64,000 nucleotides of DNA from NCBI RefSeq assembly GCF_003014615.1, contig NZ_PYGI01000013.1, forward strand, positions 59,460 through 123,459, given 5' to 3'. The notes beneath the pieces were generated by a model. It had not been told where the DNA came from, searched no databases, and saw only the letters and a list, made by a program, of their open reading frames with translations. Below are positions 44,039 through 53,209 of the stretch, in pieces; the first letter of the stretch is position 1; each line of letters starts with the position of its first letter. The stretch is from Marinobacterium halophilum (GTDB taxonomy: Bacteria; Pseudomonadota; Gammaproteobacteria; Pseudomonadales; Balneatricaceae). The position numbers and the translations under genes were made by a program.

Positions 44039-44457
44039 CAATTATTGCCCGTGGTAATCATCTCAAGGGTGACATGGATGTGTCCGGCAAGATCCATGTC
44101 GATGGTATCTTCGAGGGCAATATAGAGTCGGCAGATGATATTACCATCGGCCGCCACGGGGTTGTGCGTGGGCGAATCAGTGCCCGCCATGTCAATGTCA
44201 GTGGTGTGCTGGAAGGTGATCTTTGTTGTGCATCTTTGCATATTGAAAAGGGCGGGCAGGTGCGCGCGATTGTGCTCAGCGACTGTTTAAGTATCGATCC
44301 GCAAGGCTGCTTTCTCGGCGAGCGTCGCCTGCAGCATGTGCCTGCCCAGCTTGAGTACCACCCGGTCTCGTCAGTGGCGCAGGATGATGATGTGCTCGAT
44401 TATGCCCTGATCGGGGCATTGCCGGACCGCATTACCCTCAGCCGTGAAAAGGATTGA
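43987..44457 (+). CDS. Bactofilin
   Basis: 156 residues; polymer-forming cytoskeletal protein (DUF583) that positions cell-wall enzymes at the membrane. The core is a right-handed beta-helix made of short repeats: ARGNHLKGDMDVSGKIHVDG, FEGNIESADDITIG, VRGRISARHVNVSG, LEGDLCCASLHIEK. GAGGAGG directly before ATG 43987 fixes the start, which lies inside the M23 gene by 52 bases in another frame. A C-terminal tail of about 50 residues lacks the repeat. Tight coupling with the M23 peptidase suggests a joint scaffold-enzyme unit. Confidence 0.92.
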   Translation: MGILKRDVSAKSGRGAVTIIARGNHLKGDMDVSGKIHVDGIFEGNIESADDITIGRHGVVRGRISARHVNVSGVLEGDLCCASLHIEKGGQVRAIVLSDCLSIDPQGCFLGERRLQHVPAQLEYHPVSSVAQDDDVLDYALIGALPDRITLSREKD

Positions 44458-44460
44458 TCC

Positions 44461-45243
44461 ATGTGTGAACTTTTGGGCATGAGTGCCAACGTGCCAACCG
44501 ATATCTGTTTCAGCTTTACCGGGCTGATGCAGCGTGGCGGACGGACCGGGCCGCACCGCGATGGCTGGGGTATCGCGTTTTATGAAGGCAAAGGGCTGCG
44601 CAGCTTTCATGATCCCGAGCCCAGTGCCGATTCGCGGATCGCACGTCTGGTCGCGGATTATTCGATCAAAAGTCGGGTGGTTGTCAGTCATATCCGCCAG
44701 GCTAACGTCGGCTCGGTGTGTCTGGAAAATACCCATCCGTTCAGTCGAGAGCTGTGGGGGTACAGCTGGACCTATGCCCATAACGGTCAGCTGGACCGAC
44801 AGTTATTCGACTGGCCGCTGACTTTTTATCATCCGGTGGGTACAACCGACAGCGAATATGCGTTCTGTTGGCTGCTGGGTCAGATCCGCAGTCGTTATCC
44901 CGAACGGCCATCTGATTGGGCGGAATTGCAGGCGTTTATTCATGCCTGTTGTGACCAGTTGCGCGGGCTGGGCGTGTTTAATATGTTGCTGAGCGAATCG
45001 ACGCACCTGTTCTGCTATTGCACAACAAAACTGGCCTGGATTACCCGGCGCTCGCCCTTTGGTGAGGCGCGGCTTAAGGATTGTGAGGTCAGTGTGGATT
45101 TCGGTGCCGAGACTACGCCGAATGATGTAGTCACGGTGATAGCAACCGAGCCGCTGACCAATAATGAATGCTGGCAAAAACTGGCAACGGGTGAGATGGT
45201 TGTGTTTGTCGATGGAGAAGTGGTTGCCCAGCTGAAGGAGTAG
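44461..45243 (+). CDS. Class II glutamine amidotransferase, YafJ-like
   Basis: 260 residues. Met-Cys start for the N-terminal nucleophile; [30 protein letters not shown] and YAHNGQLDR are glutaminase-pocket motifs. Closer to E. coli YafJ (255 residues) than the paralogue at 24661 in length and motif spelling. Starts three bases after the bactofilin stop and ends five before the acyl-CoA ligase, so all are likely one transcript. Catalytic role is unassigned for this family. Confidence 0.9.
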   Translation: MCELLGMSANVPTDICFSFTGLMQRGGRTGPHRDGWGIAFYEGKGLRSFHDPEPSADSRIARLVADYSIKSRVVVSHIRQANVGSVCLENTHPFSRELWGYSWTYAHNGQLDRQLFDWPLTFYHPVGTTDSEYAFCWLLGQIRSRYPERPSDWAELQAFIHACCDQLRGLGVFNMLLSESTHLFCYCTTKLAWITRRSPFGEARLKDCEVSVDFGAETTPNDVVTVIATEPLTNNECWQKLATGEMVVFVDGEVVAQLKE

Positions 45244-45248
45244 ATTCT

Positions 45249-46910
45249 ATGCAGGCGATTGGTCCTGACGTTGCCAGTCTGTCTGATCTGGTGCATCAGT
45301 TGGCGCGACGTTTTGATGAACAGCCTGCATTTGGCCACCTGGGGGCGCGGATCAGTTTTGCTGATCTTGATCGGCTGTCGCGCCGGTTTGCGGCCTGGGT
45401 GCAGCATGAGACCGACCTGAAGCCGGGTGATCGCATTGTCTTGCAGCTTCCCAATATCATGCAGTATCCGGTGGTGCTGTTCGGGGCGCGGCGTGCAGGC
45501 CTGGTTGTGGTCAATGCCAACCCACTCTACAGCTGTGAAGAAATGTGTCAGCAACTGCGCGATTCCGGTGCCCGTGCAATCGTGGCATTTGCTCCGGTGC
45601 CGGTTGAATTGACGCAATGCCTCGCGTCCACGGCGGTTGAGTATCTGGTGACGACCGAGCTGGGAGACCTGCATCCGCCGTTAAGGCGATGTGGGCTCAA
45701 CCTGCTGGCGCGGTTGAAGCGGCGAGGCATGCGTCCTGTCTTGCTGTCGACTCGACGCGCTGCGGGGGTGCGGCAGATTGCTCTGACGGCCGTGATGCAG
45801 AAGGGATCAAAGTTGATCTGGCAGCCGTCTGAGTCCACGGGTATCGAGGCTTCTCTGGCATTGCTGCAGTACACCGGCGGGACGACCGGTCCAGCCAAGG
45901 GCGCCATGCTGACTGAAGCTGCGTTGTTGGCTAATTTGACCCAATTACAAGCATTGATCAGTCAATATTGTGTGCCGGGCCAGGAGCGTTTGCTGCAGCC
46001 TTTGCCGCTCTATCATATCTATTCCTTTACGCTGACCCTGCTGATGCTTAGCTTGGGAGCGTACATCGAGCTGGTACCGGATCCGCGCCGTGTCCGTGGT
46101 CTGGTGCGCTGTTGGGATCGCCTGGACCCTACTGTTCTGGCGGGCATCAACCCCTTGTTTGTGAATCTGTGTCGTCAGCCCGAGTTTCAGCGGCTGGATT
46201 TTTCGTCGCTCAAGTTAACGGTTTCCGGTGGCATGTCGCTGACCCGAGCGGTGGCGGCACGATGGCATGCGGTGACCGGCAAGGACATTTGTGAAGGCTA
46301 TGGCCTGACCGAATGCTCGCCGGTTGTCAGTGTTAATTGCCCGGACGCGATCCGCCTGGGGACGGTGGGTAAGCCGTTGGTGCAAACGGATGTACACATT
46401 GTAGATGATTGTGGTCATGTGCTGCCGCCGGGGGAAAGCGGGAATATCCGGATACGGGGGCCTCAGTTGATGTCGGGGTATTGGCATCAACGGCATGAAA
46501 CTGAAACGGTGCTTCAGGATGGCTGGCTGGATACCGGTGATATCGGTTTGATCGATCACGATGGTTATCTGAGGGTGATTGATCGGCGCAAGGAGGTAAT
46601 CAACGTCTCCGGCTTTAAGGTCTATCCCAGTGAACTGGAAGATGTAATCGCCTGCCACCCCGATATTGTCGAGTGTGCGGTGGTGGGGTTACCGGACAGC
46701 AACCGTGGCGAGCAGATCAAACTGTATGTCGTACCGGCCAATCAGCAGTTGTCGATCCGTGAGGTGCGTGAGTATTGTCGTGAACGATTGACCGCGTACA
46801 AAGTGCCGCGCTCGGTTGAATTCTGTCAGCGTTTGCCACGTACGGCCATTGGCAAGGTGTCGCGTCGAGACCTGCGCGACAGGGCACTGCAAGGGCAGCG
46901 CGTGCATTAG
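45249..46910 (+). CDS. AMP-binding acyl-CoA synthetase, FadD-like
   Basis: 553 residues. Activates a carboxylic acid, probably long-chain fatty acid, to its CoA thioester through an acyl-AMP. LQYTGGTTGPAKGAM is the P-loop, CEGYGLTECSPVV the adenine/carboxylate motif, LDTGDIG and DRRKEVINVSGFKVYPSE the hinge, and PRTAIGKVSRRDLRD holds the catalytic Lys. A ribosome site AAGGAG overlaps the stop of the preceding gene. Similar to FadD but substrate length cannot be inferred. Last gene of the M23-bactofilin-YafJ-like run. Confidence 0.88.
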   Translation: MQAIGPDVASLSDLVHQLARRFDEQPAFGHLGARISFADLDRLSRRFAAWVQHETDLKPGDRIVLQLPNIMQYPVVLFGARRAGLVVVNANPLYSCEEMCQQLRDSGARAIVAFAPVPVELTQCLASTAVEYLVTTELGDLHPPLRRCGLNLLARLKRRGMRPVLLSTRRAAGVRQIALTAVMQKGSKLIWQPSESTGIEASLALLQYTGGTTGPAKGAMLTEAALLANLTQLQALISQYCVPGQERLLQPLPLYHIYSFTLTLLMLSLGAYIELVPDPRRVRGLVRCWDRLDPTVLAGINPLFVNLCRQPEFQRLDFSSLKLTVSGGMSLTRAVAARWHAVTGKDICEGYGLTECSPVVSVNCPDAIRLGTVGKPLVQTDVHIVDDCGHVLPPGESGNIRIRGPQLMSGYWHQRHETETVLQDGWLDTGDIGLIDHDGYLRVIDRRKEVINVSGFKVYPSELEDVIACHPDIVECAVVGLPDSNRGEQIKLYVVPANQQLSIREVREYCRERLTAYKVPRSVEFCQRLPRTAIGKVSRRDLRDRALQGQRVH

Positions 46911-46938
46911 TAATTACCCTTGGGTTGATGGATAATAT

Positions 46939-49900
46939 GTGGCCGTTTCATTCATCCGCTACAAGGTTGCAACCGTTTTGTCCATCCGCATTCCGACACT
47001 CCAAGAGCAGCTGATTCACTGCCGAATCGCCGACCGTTTTTCGCTTCGTCGCGAGCTGGACCGGTTGCGGCGTGAGCAGGCCCCCGATCCCGATAAGCTG
47101 GCAGCAGTCGCGCAGCGTATAGAGGCATCCTGTGCTCAGGTAGCCCGGCTGCGCGCGTTGCCGCCGGTGCCAAAGTATCCGGATCTGCCGGTGTCCGAGC
47201 GCCGTGACGAGCTGCTCAAGGCAATTGCCGAAAATCAGGTGGTGGTGGTGGCCGGTGAAACCGGATCGGGGAAGACCACTCAGATTCCGAAGATATGCAT
47301 TGAGCTTGGGCTTGGATGTGCGGGCATGATCGGCCACACCCAGCCCCGGCGTCTGGCTGCACGTACGGTCGCGGCGCGCATCGCGGAAGAGCTGCATACG
47401 CCGCTGGGCGAGCGCGTCGGTTACCAGGTGCGGTTTCATGATCAGGTGTCGGACACTACCCAGATCAAGCTGATGACTGACGGTATTCTGCTGGCGGAAA
47501 CCCAGCGCGACCGTTTTCTGGACAAGTATGAAGTCCTGATTATCGATGAGGCGCATGAGCGCAGCCTCAATATCGATTTCCTGCTCGGTTACATCAAGCG
47601 GATTTTGCCGCGCCGCCCCGATCTCAAGGTGATCATCACCTCGGCCACGATTGACCTGGAACGTTTCTCGCAGCACTTTGACAATGCGCCCGTCATTGAA
47701 GTGTCCGGTCGAACTTATCCGGTTGAGACGCTGTATCGACCGCTGCATGAAATGGAAGGCGATGATGAGCAAGCGGTCGATCTGCAGCAGGGTATTCTGG
47801 CGGCGGTGGATGAGCTGATTGATATCGATCTGGCCAAACACAGTGGTGGCCCGGGCGATATTCTGGTGTTTTTGCCGGGTGAGCGTGAAATCCGTGAAAC
47901 GGCTGAAGCGTTGCGCAAGGCGCAGTTGCGTGACACTGAAGTGATTCCATTGTATGCCCGCTTGTCATTGGCCGACCAAAACCGTGTGTTCAATGAACGG
48001 CGGTCGGCCGGGCGGCGCATCGTGCTCTCGACCAACGTGGCGGAAACTTCACTGACTGTGCCGGGCATTCGTTATGTTATTGATCCCGGTATTGCGCGTA
48101 TCTCGCGTTACAGCTATCGCTCCAAAGTGCAGCGCTTGCCGATAGAGGCCGTGTCCCAGGCGAGCGCCAATCAGCGCGCTGGGCGTTGTGGTCGTGTTGC
48201 TCCAGGGGTGTGTATTCGCCTTTATTCCGAAGAGGATTTTATTGCGCGGCCCGAATTCACCGATGCCGAGATCCGGCGCACCAATCTGGCGGCGGTTATC
48301 TTGCAGATGTTGCAGCTCAAGCTGGGGGATATTCGTGAGTTTCCCTTTGTTGATCCGCCCGATACGCGGCTGATTAACGATGGTTACAATCTGCTTGAGG
48401 AGCTGGGAGCGGTGGATGGACGGCGTCAACTGACCCCGGTCGGTCGCCAGTTGGCGCGTTTGCCGGTCGACCCGCGTATCGCCCGTATGGTGATTGAGGC
48501 CTCGCGTCAGGATGCGCTGCGAGAGGTGTTGGTGATTGCCAGTGCGCTCAGTGTGCAGGATCCACGTGAGCGACCGCACGACAAACGTCAGGCCGCTGAC
48601 CAGAAGCACAAGGAATATACCGACGAAGAGTCGGATTTCATGACCCTGTTGAATTTGTGGCAGCTGTGGCATGAGCAGCGCGATGAGCTGAGTCAGAGCC
48701 AGCTGCGTCGCTGGTGTCAGAAACAGTTCCTGTCGTTCATGCGTCTGCGTGAGTGGCGTGATGTGCATCGCCAGCTGCTACTGAGCGTGCGCGAACTGGA
48801 TCTCAAGGAAAATACAGAACCAGCCGAATACCGAGCCATTCACAGTTCACTGCTGGCAGGCTTGCTTAGCCATATCGGTTTCAAGCAGGAAAAGGGTGAA
48901 TATCTGGGTGCACGTAATCGTCGCTTCAAGATTTTCCCGGCTTCCGGTGTGTTCAAAAAAGCACCCAAGTGGGTGATTGCAGCTGAAATGTTGGAAACCA
49001 GCCAGCTTTTTGCACATCAGGTAGCGCGGATTGAGCCCGAGTGGATCGAGCCGCTGGCCAAGCATTTGGTCAAGCGCAGCTGGATGGAGCCGCACTGGGA
49101 GCAGAAGCGTGCGCAGGTTGTTGCTTCCGAGCAGGTCAGTCTGTTCGGCGTCATCATTGTGCCGCGGCGCAAGGTCAACTACGGCAGTATCGATCCGGTT
49201 GTATCGCATGAAATCTTTATTCGCAGCGCGTTGGTGGAAGGCGAGTACCGAACCCGCGCCCCATTTTTTGCGCACAATCGGCAGCTGCTGGAAGGCGTGG
49301 CTGCGCTGGAAGATAAGTCTCGCCGCCGTGATTTGCTGGTGGATGAAGAGCAGCTTTATCGTTTTTATGCCGAACGTTTTGCAGCGCTTGGCGGTACGCA
49401 TGTCGTCAATGGCAAAGGGTTTGAACACTGGCGCACACAGCTGGAACAGCAGGATCCTCAGGCTTTGTTCATGCAGGAGCAGGACATTCTGCAACGAGAT
49501 ACCCAGCATGTCAGCGGTGCCCGTTACCCGGATACACTGGCGCTGGATGGTATTGAATTGCCGCTCAGTTACCAGTTCGAACCCGGCGCAGAAGATGATG
49601 GCGTAACCCTGGAGTTGCCGCTGGCTCTATTGCGGGTAGCACCATTGCAGCGCCTGGAGTGGTTGGTGCCGGGTATGCTGGAAGAGAAAGTCACGGCTAT
49701 CCTCAAAGGATTGCCTAAGCAGTTGCGCAAACACTTTGTGCCGGTGCCCAACTATGCGCAGGCGTTCTGCAATGTCGCGGTATTTGGTGAAGGTGATTTG
49801 TACGAAGCGTTGGCGTTGCAGTTACTGCGAATGACCGGCACTCGAGTGGCAGCAGATGTGCTGCGGGCAGTGGAATTGGCGGATCATCTATGTTTTAACC

Positions 49901-50889
49901 TGCGTTTGCGTGATGACGGTAACAAGGTGATCGGTAGTGGGCGTAGCTGGGAGAGGCTGAATGCACGCTTTGGCGATCAGGCGGAAGCGGCATTGCAGTC
50001 GGGGCCATCTGAGCAGTGGGGGCAGAGTGAGTTGACCGGCTGGACGTTTGGCGAGCTCTCTGAATCGGTATTGCTGCGTCAGGCGGGCGGGATTGAGGTC
50101 GAAGTCTGGCCGGCACTGGTCGACAATAAGGATAACGTTGAGCTGAAGGTGATGCCTTCGGCTGATGTGGCGACATATGCCAGTGTGCGGGGGGTGGCGC
50201 GGTTGTTACTGCTGTCCGTGCCTGCACAGCAGTTAAAGTATCTACGCCGTGAGCTGTCCAGGTTGAACGAAAGCCTGATTCTGACCGGTAAGTTGTTTGA
50301 GCGTCGAGCGTTGGAGGATGATGCGCTGCTGCTTGCTGTACAGCGTGCGGCCGGCTTGGATGCGGGTCACTTGCCACGTGATGATAGGGCATTTGAGCTG
50401 TTAAAGGAGCCAATGCGCGCGAATCTTGCGGCCGAGATGAAAAAATTGGGTGAGTTCATCCATGTCTGTCATCAGTCGGTACACAGGATCAATAAACAGT
50501 TGAACGGCAGGATCAACCTGCAGGCTGTACCGGTATTGAACGACATCAAGCAGCAGTTGGCTGATCTGATGCATCGTCATTATCTCGTTGATACCGAGGC
50601 GGTTTGGCTGCCGGAATATCCGCGTTACCTTAAGGCGATAGAAGTACGATTGGAGAAATATGCGCGCGATTTGCGCCAGCAGTGCCTGTGGTCAGAGCAG
50701 TTGGCGGGGCTGCGCCAACAATATCTGAAAAAACAGCAGGAATATGCTGCACGCAATGAGCGCCCGGATGCGTTGGTACGTTTTCGTTGGCTTCTTGAGG
50801 AGTATCGTGTTTCCCTGTTTGCTCAGCAATTGGGTACCCGGGAAACGGTTTCGGAAAAACGCCTCAAACAAGCACTTCAGGCGCTTTGA
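46939..50889 (+). CDS. hrpA: ATP-dependent RNA helicase HrpA
   Basis: 1316 residues (E. coli HrpA 1300). DEAH-box helicase: Walker A GETGSGKTT near residue 107, DEAH near 203, SATI, and QRAGRCGR motif VI, followed by winged-helix, ratchet, OB and the long C-terminal DUF3418 region. In E. coli HrpA acts on mRNA and rescues stalled ribosomes. Start is uncertain: GTG 46939 is given, but TTG 46978 (opening SIRIPTLQEQL) aligns equally well; neither has a clear ribosome site. Followed by a 321-base gap upstream of a porin. Confidence 0.93.
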   Translation: MAVSFIRYKVATVLSIRIPTLQEQLIHCRIADRFSLRRELDRLRREQAPDPDKLAAVAQRIEASCAQVARLRALPPVPKYPDLPVSERRDELLKAIAENQVVVVAGETGSGKTTQIPKICIELGLGCAGMIGHTQPRRLAARTVAARIAEELHTPLGERVGYQVRFHDQVSDTTQIKLMTDGILLAETQRDRFLDKYEVLIIDEAHERSLNIDFLLGYIKRILPRRPDLKVIITSATIDLERFSQHFDNAPVIEVSGRTYPVETLYRPLHEMEGDDEQAVDLQQGILAAVDELIDIDLAKHSGGPGDILVFLPGEREIRETAEALRKAQLRDTEVIPLYARLSLADQNRVFNERRSAGRRIVLSTNVAETSLTVPGIRYVIDPGIARISRYSYRSKVQRLPIEAVSQASANQRAGRCGRVAPGVCIRLYSEEDFIARPEFTDAEIRRTNLAAVILQMLQLKLGDIREFPFVDPPDTRLINDGYNLLEELGAVDGRRQLTPVGRQLARLPVDPRIARMVIEASRQDALREVLVIASALSVQDPRERPHDKRQAADQKHKEYTDEESDFMTLLNLWQLWHEQRDELSQSQLRRWCQKQFLSFMRLREWRDVHRQLLLSVRELDLKENTEPAEYRAIHSSLLAGLLSHIGFKQEKGEYLGARNRRFKIFPASGVFKKAPKWVIAAEMLETSQLFAHQVARIEPEWIEPLAKHLVKRSWMEPHWEQKRAQVVASEQVSLFGVIIVPRRKVNYGSIDPVVSHEIFIRSALVEGEYRTRAPFFAHNRQLLEGVAALEDKSRRRDLLVDEEQLYRFYAERFAALGGTHVVNGKGFEHWRTQLEQQDPQALFMQEQDILQRDTQHVSGARYPDTLALDGIELPLSYQFEPGAEDDGVTLELPLALLRVAPLQRLEWLVPGMLEEKVTAILKGLPKQLRKHFVPVPNYAQAFCNVAVFGEGDLYEALALQLLRMTGTRVAADVLRAVELADHLCFNLRLRDDGNKVIGSGRSWERLNARFGDQAEAALQSGPSEQWGQSELTGWTFGELSESVLLRQAGGIEVEVWPALVDNKDNVELKVMPSADVATYASVRGVARLLLLSVPAQQLKYLRRELSRLNESLILTGKLFERRALEDDALLLAVQRAAGLDAGHLPRDDRAFELLKEPMRANLAAEMKKLGEFIHVCHQSVHRINKQLNGRINLQAVPVLNDIKQQLADLMHRHYLVDTEAVWLPEYPRYLKAIEVRLEKYARDLRQQCLWSEQLAGLRQQYLKKQQEYAARNERPDALVRFRWLLEEYRVSLFAQQLGTRETVSEKRLKQALQAL

Positions 50890-50917
50890 GTCGTGTATTC
50901 ACGACGTTATTAGAGTG

Positions 50918-50941
50918 ATAGTTTGATGCCTATCAAGCTAT
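50918..50941. repeat. Inverted repeat upstream of the porin
   Basis: ATAGTTTGAT, loop GCCT, ATCAAGCTAT: ten-base arms with one T-G pair. A smaller hairpin GTCGTG/CACGAC lies at 50890-50905 directly after the hrpA stop. The 321-base gap between hrpA and the porin holds these, a GCCCA/TGGGC hairpin at 51014-51030 and a promoter; no gene was found in it. Confidence 0.5.
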
Positions 50942-51108
50942 GGGTGGGTATATGTTTCAAAGGTTGCGCGTGCATGGAAAGCTGTGGTGTAATGCCGTTA
51001 ATTTAAGGTGGTTGCCCAATCGTAGTGGGCCATATCCCTCGCAAGGAGTGCAATTGCCAAACAACATGGCAAACAGATGGCAGCAGCATTAAAATGTTTT
51101 GCTTTCAT

Positions 51109-51136
51109 TGGTTTGCAATAATCTGGATTTATAGTA
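51109..51136 (+). promoter_or_regulatory. Candidate porin promoter
   Basis: TTGGTT (51109-51114), 16-base spacer, TATAGT (51131-51136), 76 bases before the porin ATG. The surrounding region is AT-rich as expected for a strong promoter. Confidence 0.45.
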
Positions 51137-51211
51137 TTTTTCTGGTAGCGCTTTGCGTGCTAAGAAAAACTAGAATTCACTACTAGTATGTTGAATGAAG
51201 GGGAAGTGTTA

Positions 51212-52207
51212 ATGAAAAAGTCACTGATTGCTCTGGCTGTTGCTGGTGCTCTGACTGCTCCGATCGTCGCTCAGGCTGATGCTACTCTGTACGGTTCTTT
51301 CCGTGCTGGCCTGGTGTCTCAGGACAACCGTGATCTGGACCTGCGTGATGAATCTACTCGCATCGGTATCAAAGGCGACGTAGATCTGGGTCTGGAAAGC
51401 ACCAAAGGTCTGTTCCACTGGGAAGCTAATATCAATACTACCGATCAAGGCGGTTACGGTGCTGATATGTTTGCGCCGCGCTTGTCTTACATGGGTGCAA
51501 CCGGTAATTGGGGTACTGCACTGATCGGTCGTCAGTACCACCCGCATTACACCATGGTTGTTTCACACACCAATATCTTCAACTCTGCAGATAAAGAGTT
51601 CGGTGAAGCGTTTGCGATCGGTAACAATGCAGACAAAAATGGTTTCGCTCACAAGCGTAACGACAATACTCTGGCATACGCTTCACCAGTAATGGGTGGC
51701 TTCCAGGTTGTTGCTGGTGCCGTTATTGCTGGCGAAAGCGATGATTCTCGCGATGACGTTGACGGTTACAACATCGGCGCTCAGTTTACTGGCGTTGAAG
51801 GTCTGCGTGTTTCCGCTTCTTACGGTGCGACTGAAGAAGATGGCGCAGCTGCTCTGGAGCAGGAACTGTGGGGTTTGGGTGCCAGCTATAAGATGGACGC
51901 CTTCTCTGTAGCCGCTCGCTACGAAGATCGTGAAGTAGATCAGGGTGGTGTTACTACTGATGATCGTAATGCTTGGGAATTGGCTGGTGGTTACACAATG
52001 GGTGCCACTACTCTGAAAGCGCGTTACGGTGATATGGAAATTGACTCTGCCAACGTTGATGGCGATCAGTGGGGTCTGGAAGTTGAGCAGAAGCTTGGCA
52101 ACAAAGGCCGCGTTTGGGTTGGTTACACCGAATTCGACGACGAAATCGCTACTGCGTTGAATGTTGCTAAAGATACTCTGGTTCTGGGTTACCGCCTGGA
52201 CTTCTAA
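51212..52207 (+). CDS. Outer-membrane porin
   Basis: 331 residues, general trimeric porin type. Signal peptide MKKSLIALAVAGALTAPIVAQA, then DATLYGSFRAGLV as first strand, alternating amphipathic beta strands throughout, and a C-terminal aromatic YRLDF for BamA recognition. Start ATG 51212 follows AAGGGGA. Codon use is strongly biased to CTG, GGT, GCT, AAC and CGT relative to neighbours, a sign of very high expression. Ends with a strong terminator. Substrate specificity not inferable. Confidence 0.9.
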   Translation: MKKSLIALAVAGALTAPIVAQADATLYGSFRAGLVSQDNRDLDLRDESTRIGIKGDVDLGLESTKGLFHWEANINTTDQGGYGADMFAPRLSYMGATGNWGTALIGRQYHPHYTMVVSHTNIFNSADKEFGEAFAIGNNADKNGFAHKRNDNTLAYASPVMGGFQVVAGAVIAGESDDSRDDVDGYNIGAQFTGVEGLRVSASYGATEEDGAAALEQELWGLGASYKMDAFSVAARYEDREVDQGGVTTDDRNAWELAGGYTMGATTLKARYGDMEIDSANVDGDQWGLEVEQKLGNKGRVWVGYTEFDDEIATALNVAKDTLVLGYRLDF

Positions 52208-52223
52208 TATCAGTTGATATTAG
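52204..52223. repeat. Palindrome covering the porin stop codon
   Basis: CTAATATCA-GT-TGATATTAG, perfect nine-base arms; the stop TAA is within the left arm. It stands 12 bases before the terminator stem and may protect the 3' end of the message. Confidence 0.5.
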
Positions 52224-52235
52224 ATCCTCGCTAAG

Positions 52236-52259
52236 AAAGGCTCCTTCGGGAGCCTTTTT
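52236..52259 (+). terminator. Porin Rho-independent terminator
   Basis: AAAGGCTCC, tetraloop TTCG, GGAGCCTTT followed by T residues. Nine-base perfect stem with a stable UUCG loop, 28 bases past the stop codon. Confidence 0.95.
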
Positions 52260-52431
52260 GCGTTTATTGCCTTTGGAAAATCATAGTTTCTTCAATATGG
52301 CAGCTGTAATAAAACAGCCAGCTTACTATGGTGTCTAATCCTGCATAAATCGTATGGCGCAATGCTTTATTCCCGCCTGCTGCAGGGCTAGAATAGCCGC
52401 ATTATATGACTCTGCTTATTAAGGATTGGGC

Positions 52432-53136
52432 ATGCTGACATCTGCACTGCGTTCAGGTTTTCGGGTAACTGGTTTGGGGTTGGTGTTGTTGGCCGCGCCG
52501 GTTATGGCGGAATCAGAGCAGGACCCTTGGGAAGGATTCAACCGCTCGATGTTTACCTTCAATGAAAATGTTGATCGCTATGCGGTCAAGCCATTTGCTC
52601 AGGGCTACCGTTATGTAACACCGGATCTTGCTGAGCAAGGCGTTAGCAACGTCTTTGATAATATTGGTGATGTTGGCAATCTGCTGAATAATTTGCTGCA
52701 GCTCAAGTTTGAGGCGGCTGGCAAAAGTTTTGCTCGTTTGACGTTCAATACTACCTTTGGTCTTGCAGGTCTGGTTGATGTAGCTACGCCGATGGGTATT
52801 GAAGTGCATAATGAAGATTTTGGTCAGACGCTGGGCTTCTGGGGTGTTGGGTCAGGGCCTTATCTGGTATTGCCATTCTTTGGCCCCAGTACCGTGCGTG
52901 ACGGCGTGTCAATGCCAGTCGATTGGGTAGCGGATCCGGTTGGGTATGCGGGTCATGTACCGACACGTAACAGCCTCTACGGCTTACGCCTTGCGGACAC
53001 CCGTAGCCGCTTGTTGAAGGCTGAGCAGATTGTCAGTGGGGATAAGTACAGCTTCCTGCGTGATGCCTATCTGCAGCGTCGTGAATATCAAATCAATGAT
53101 GGTGCTGTCGAGGTCAAATACGACAGCGATTTCTGA
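52432..53136 (+). CDS. mlaA: MlaA (VacJ) phospholipid-transport protein
   Basis: 234 residues; outer-membrane component that removes mislocalised phospholipids from the outer leaflet and hands them to MlaC. DPWEGFNRSMFTFNENVDRY, NLLNNLLQLKFEAAGKSFAR and FGQTLGFWGVGSGPYLVLP are family landmarks. The N-terminal signal ends LLAAPVMAES with no lipobox Cys, so unlike E. coli MlaA it would not be lipidated; some Pseudomonas relatives share this. ATG 52432 follows AAGGA at six bases. First in the order mlaA, RssB-like, RssC-like. Confidence 0.94.
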   Translation: MLTSALRSGFRVTGLGLVLLAAPVMAESEQDPWEGFNRSMFTFNENVDRYAVKPFAQGYRYVTPDLAEQGVSNVFDNIGDVGNLLNNLLQLKFEAAGKSFARLTFNTTFGLAGLVDVATPMGIEVHNEDFGQTLGFWGVGSGPYLVLPFFGPSTVRDGVSMPVDWVADPVGYAGHVPTRNSLYGLRLADTRSRLLKAEQIVSGDKYSFLRDAYLQRREYQINDGAVEVKYDSDF

Positions 53137-53209
53137 TTGTCTTGCATCGATGTGGGCTTGGGTCTACTGTTGGAGCTCAGGTGTCGGTATGACATGCAAT
53201 GGCTGATGA

